From Cephalopachus bancanus (taxonomy: Eukaryota > Chordata > Mammalia > Primates > Tarsiidae): a stretch of 64,000 nt of DNA. Below are positions 63,339 to 64,000 of the stretch, in pieces; the stretch's first letter is position 1, and each line of letters starts with the position of its first letter. A model generated the notes under the pieces. It had not been told where the DNA came from, made no database searches, and saw only the letters and a list, made by a program, of their open reading frames with translations. Made by a program: the position numbers and the translations under genes. The stretch lies in contig JAPVLO010000001.1 of assembly GCA_027257055.1 (NCBI GenBank), positions 12,795,501-12,859,500 on the forward strand. The letters run 5' to 3'.

Positions 63339-64000
63339 AAAATTTGACACAGCCCTCTAGCTTCTCTTTGTCTTTCATGACATTAATATTTTTAAGAGGC
63401 CAGTTAATTGTTGTAATATACTTCAGTTTGAGTTTACGTAATATTTCTTGATATTAGAAGCAGACTATGCATTTGCTTTGGTCAGGAATGCCACAAAGAT
63501 GGTGCCGTGTCTTCCATGCATTATCTTTGGAGGAAGTGACAGTTTGAAAAGTGTTAACCATGAACACTTTGATAAAGTGGTGTCCTGCAGGTTTTCCTGT
63601 GCTAAAGTTGCTGTAAAAATGCAGAATGTATAAATATTCTGTTTCTCATCAAACTTCCACCCATTAGTTTTGCATACATTTATGATTCTTATGTTAGCCA
63701 ATTGTTTTTCTTTTGTCTGCAATATTTTGATTTTCTGACCCTGTCTTTCCAATCAACAATGACATTCAACTCTAAGAATGTTCACTTCTTTCTTCATGCA
63801 TTCATTTATTTATTATCAGTATGGACTCACAGATTTTTATTTAATTCAATAAATCATAATTCATTACTATCATTAATTGTGTGAGACTTAGCCAGTGTGA
63901 GTCCCCTCGAGCTAGCTCTTGTGTCCTTTTGACAGATTGTCATGGTTTTCAGTACTTTTTTTTTTACATTCTGGCCTTCCTGTAATGGTTCAGAGTCATC
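63339..64000. other. AT-rich intron to the window end
   Basis: Nothing recognised; the next MYO16 exon, expected to continue after VMK, is beyond the window. Confidence 0.4.

Overview
The window is an interior piece of a very large, intron-rich vertebrate gene, read on the + strand. Four short exons encode a continuous stretch of an unconventional myosin motor domain. I assign it to MYO16 (myosin XVI) from the protein sequence. The exons lie at 11959-12031, 27883-28035, 33417-33617 and 60087-60162. Their splice phases fit one another, so they join in frame as 73+153+201+76 nt. They cover switch II (DIFGFE), the relay helix and loop, and the HYAGR segment with the strand after it. The introns between them are about 15.9, 5.4 and 26.5 kb. 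The gene's start and end lie outside the window, and I see no other gene.

The organism is a primate, because dimeric Alu elements are abundant. It is probably not an anthropoid. The youngest Alu copies share derived changes not seen in human Alu families, such as CTCAGCCTGTAATCCCGCG in the left arm, GGTTCGAGACCCGCC, and a tail ending CTCCAACTC. Young L1 3' ends also carry an unfamiliar 3' UTR containing ACAATTCAGGGTTA. My best guess from memory of non-anthropoid repeats is a tarsier. This is inference and needs a database comparison.

Layout. Positions 1-11958 are the intron before the first exon seen. It holds an old L1 tail, Alus, and a stack of insertions within insertions at 3985-6190 (old L1, then a younger L1, then an Alu tail scrap, a polyadenylated retrocopy and a full Alu). 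A well-formed but non-canonical exon-like segment lies at 8166-8231. Positions 12032-27882 form an intron with several Alus, a MaLR-type LTR, an inverted pair of AP-1/NF-E2-type sites at 13721-13754, and a mariner transposase fossil at 25920-26590. Positions 28036-33416 form an intron with Alus, an L1 tail, a 120-nt pure purine run and a (GT)20 run. Positions 33618-60086 form the longest intron, with Alus, L1s, LTR fragments, duplicated (CT)n tracts, a perfect 14-bp hairpin, a mariner-type MITE, an L1 insertion whose far end carries an inverted copy of its flank, MER5A and a minisatellite of about 22 bp. Positions 60163-64000 form an intron with an L1 that underwent twin-priming inversion.

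The most interesting signals concern splicing and integration. The end of the second exon doubles as an acceptor-like T10-CAG|GT site. The fourth exon starts with GTAACG after a 26-kb intron, which is the layout of a recursive-splice exon. Two L1 insertions keep a readable record of how they integrated. I found no clearly new multi-gene system, which is expected inside introns of one mammalian gene.
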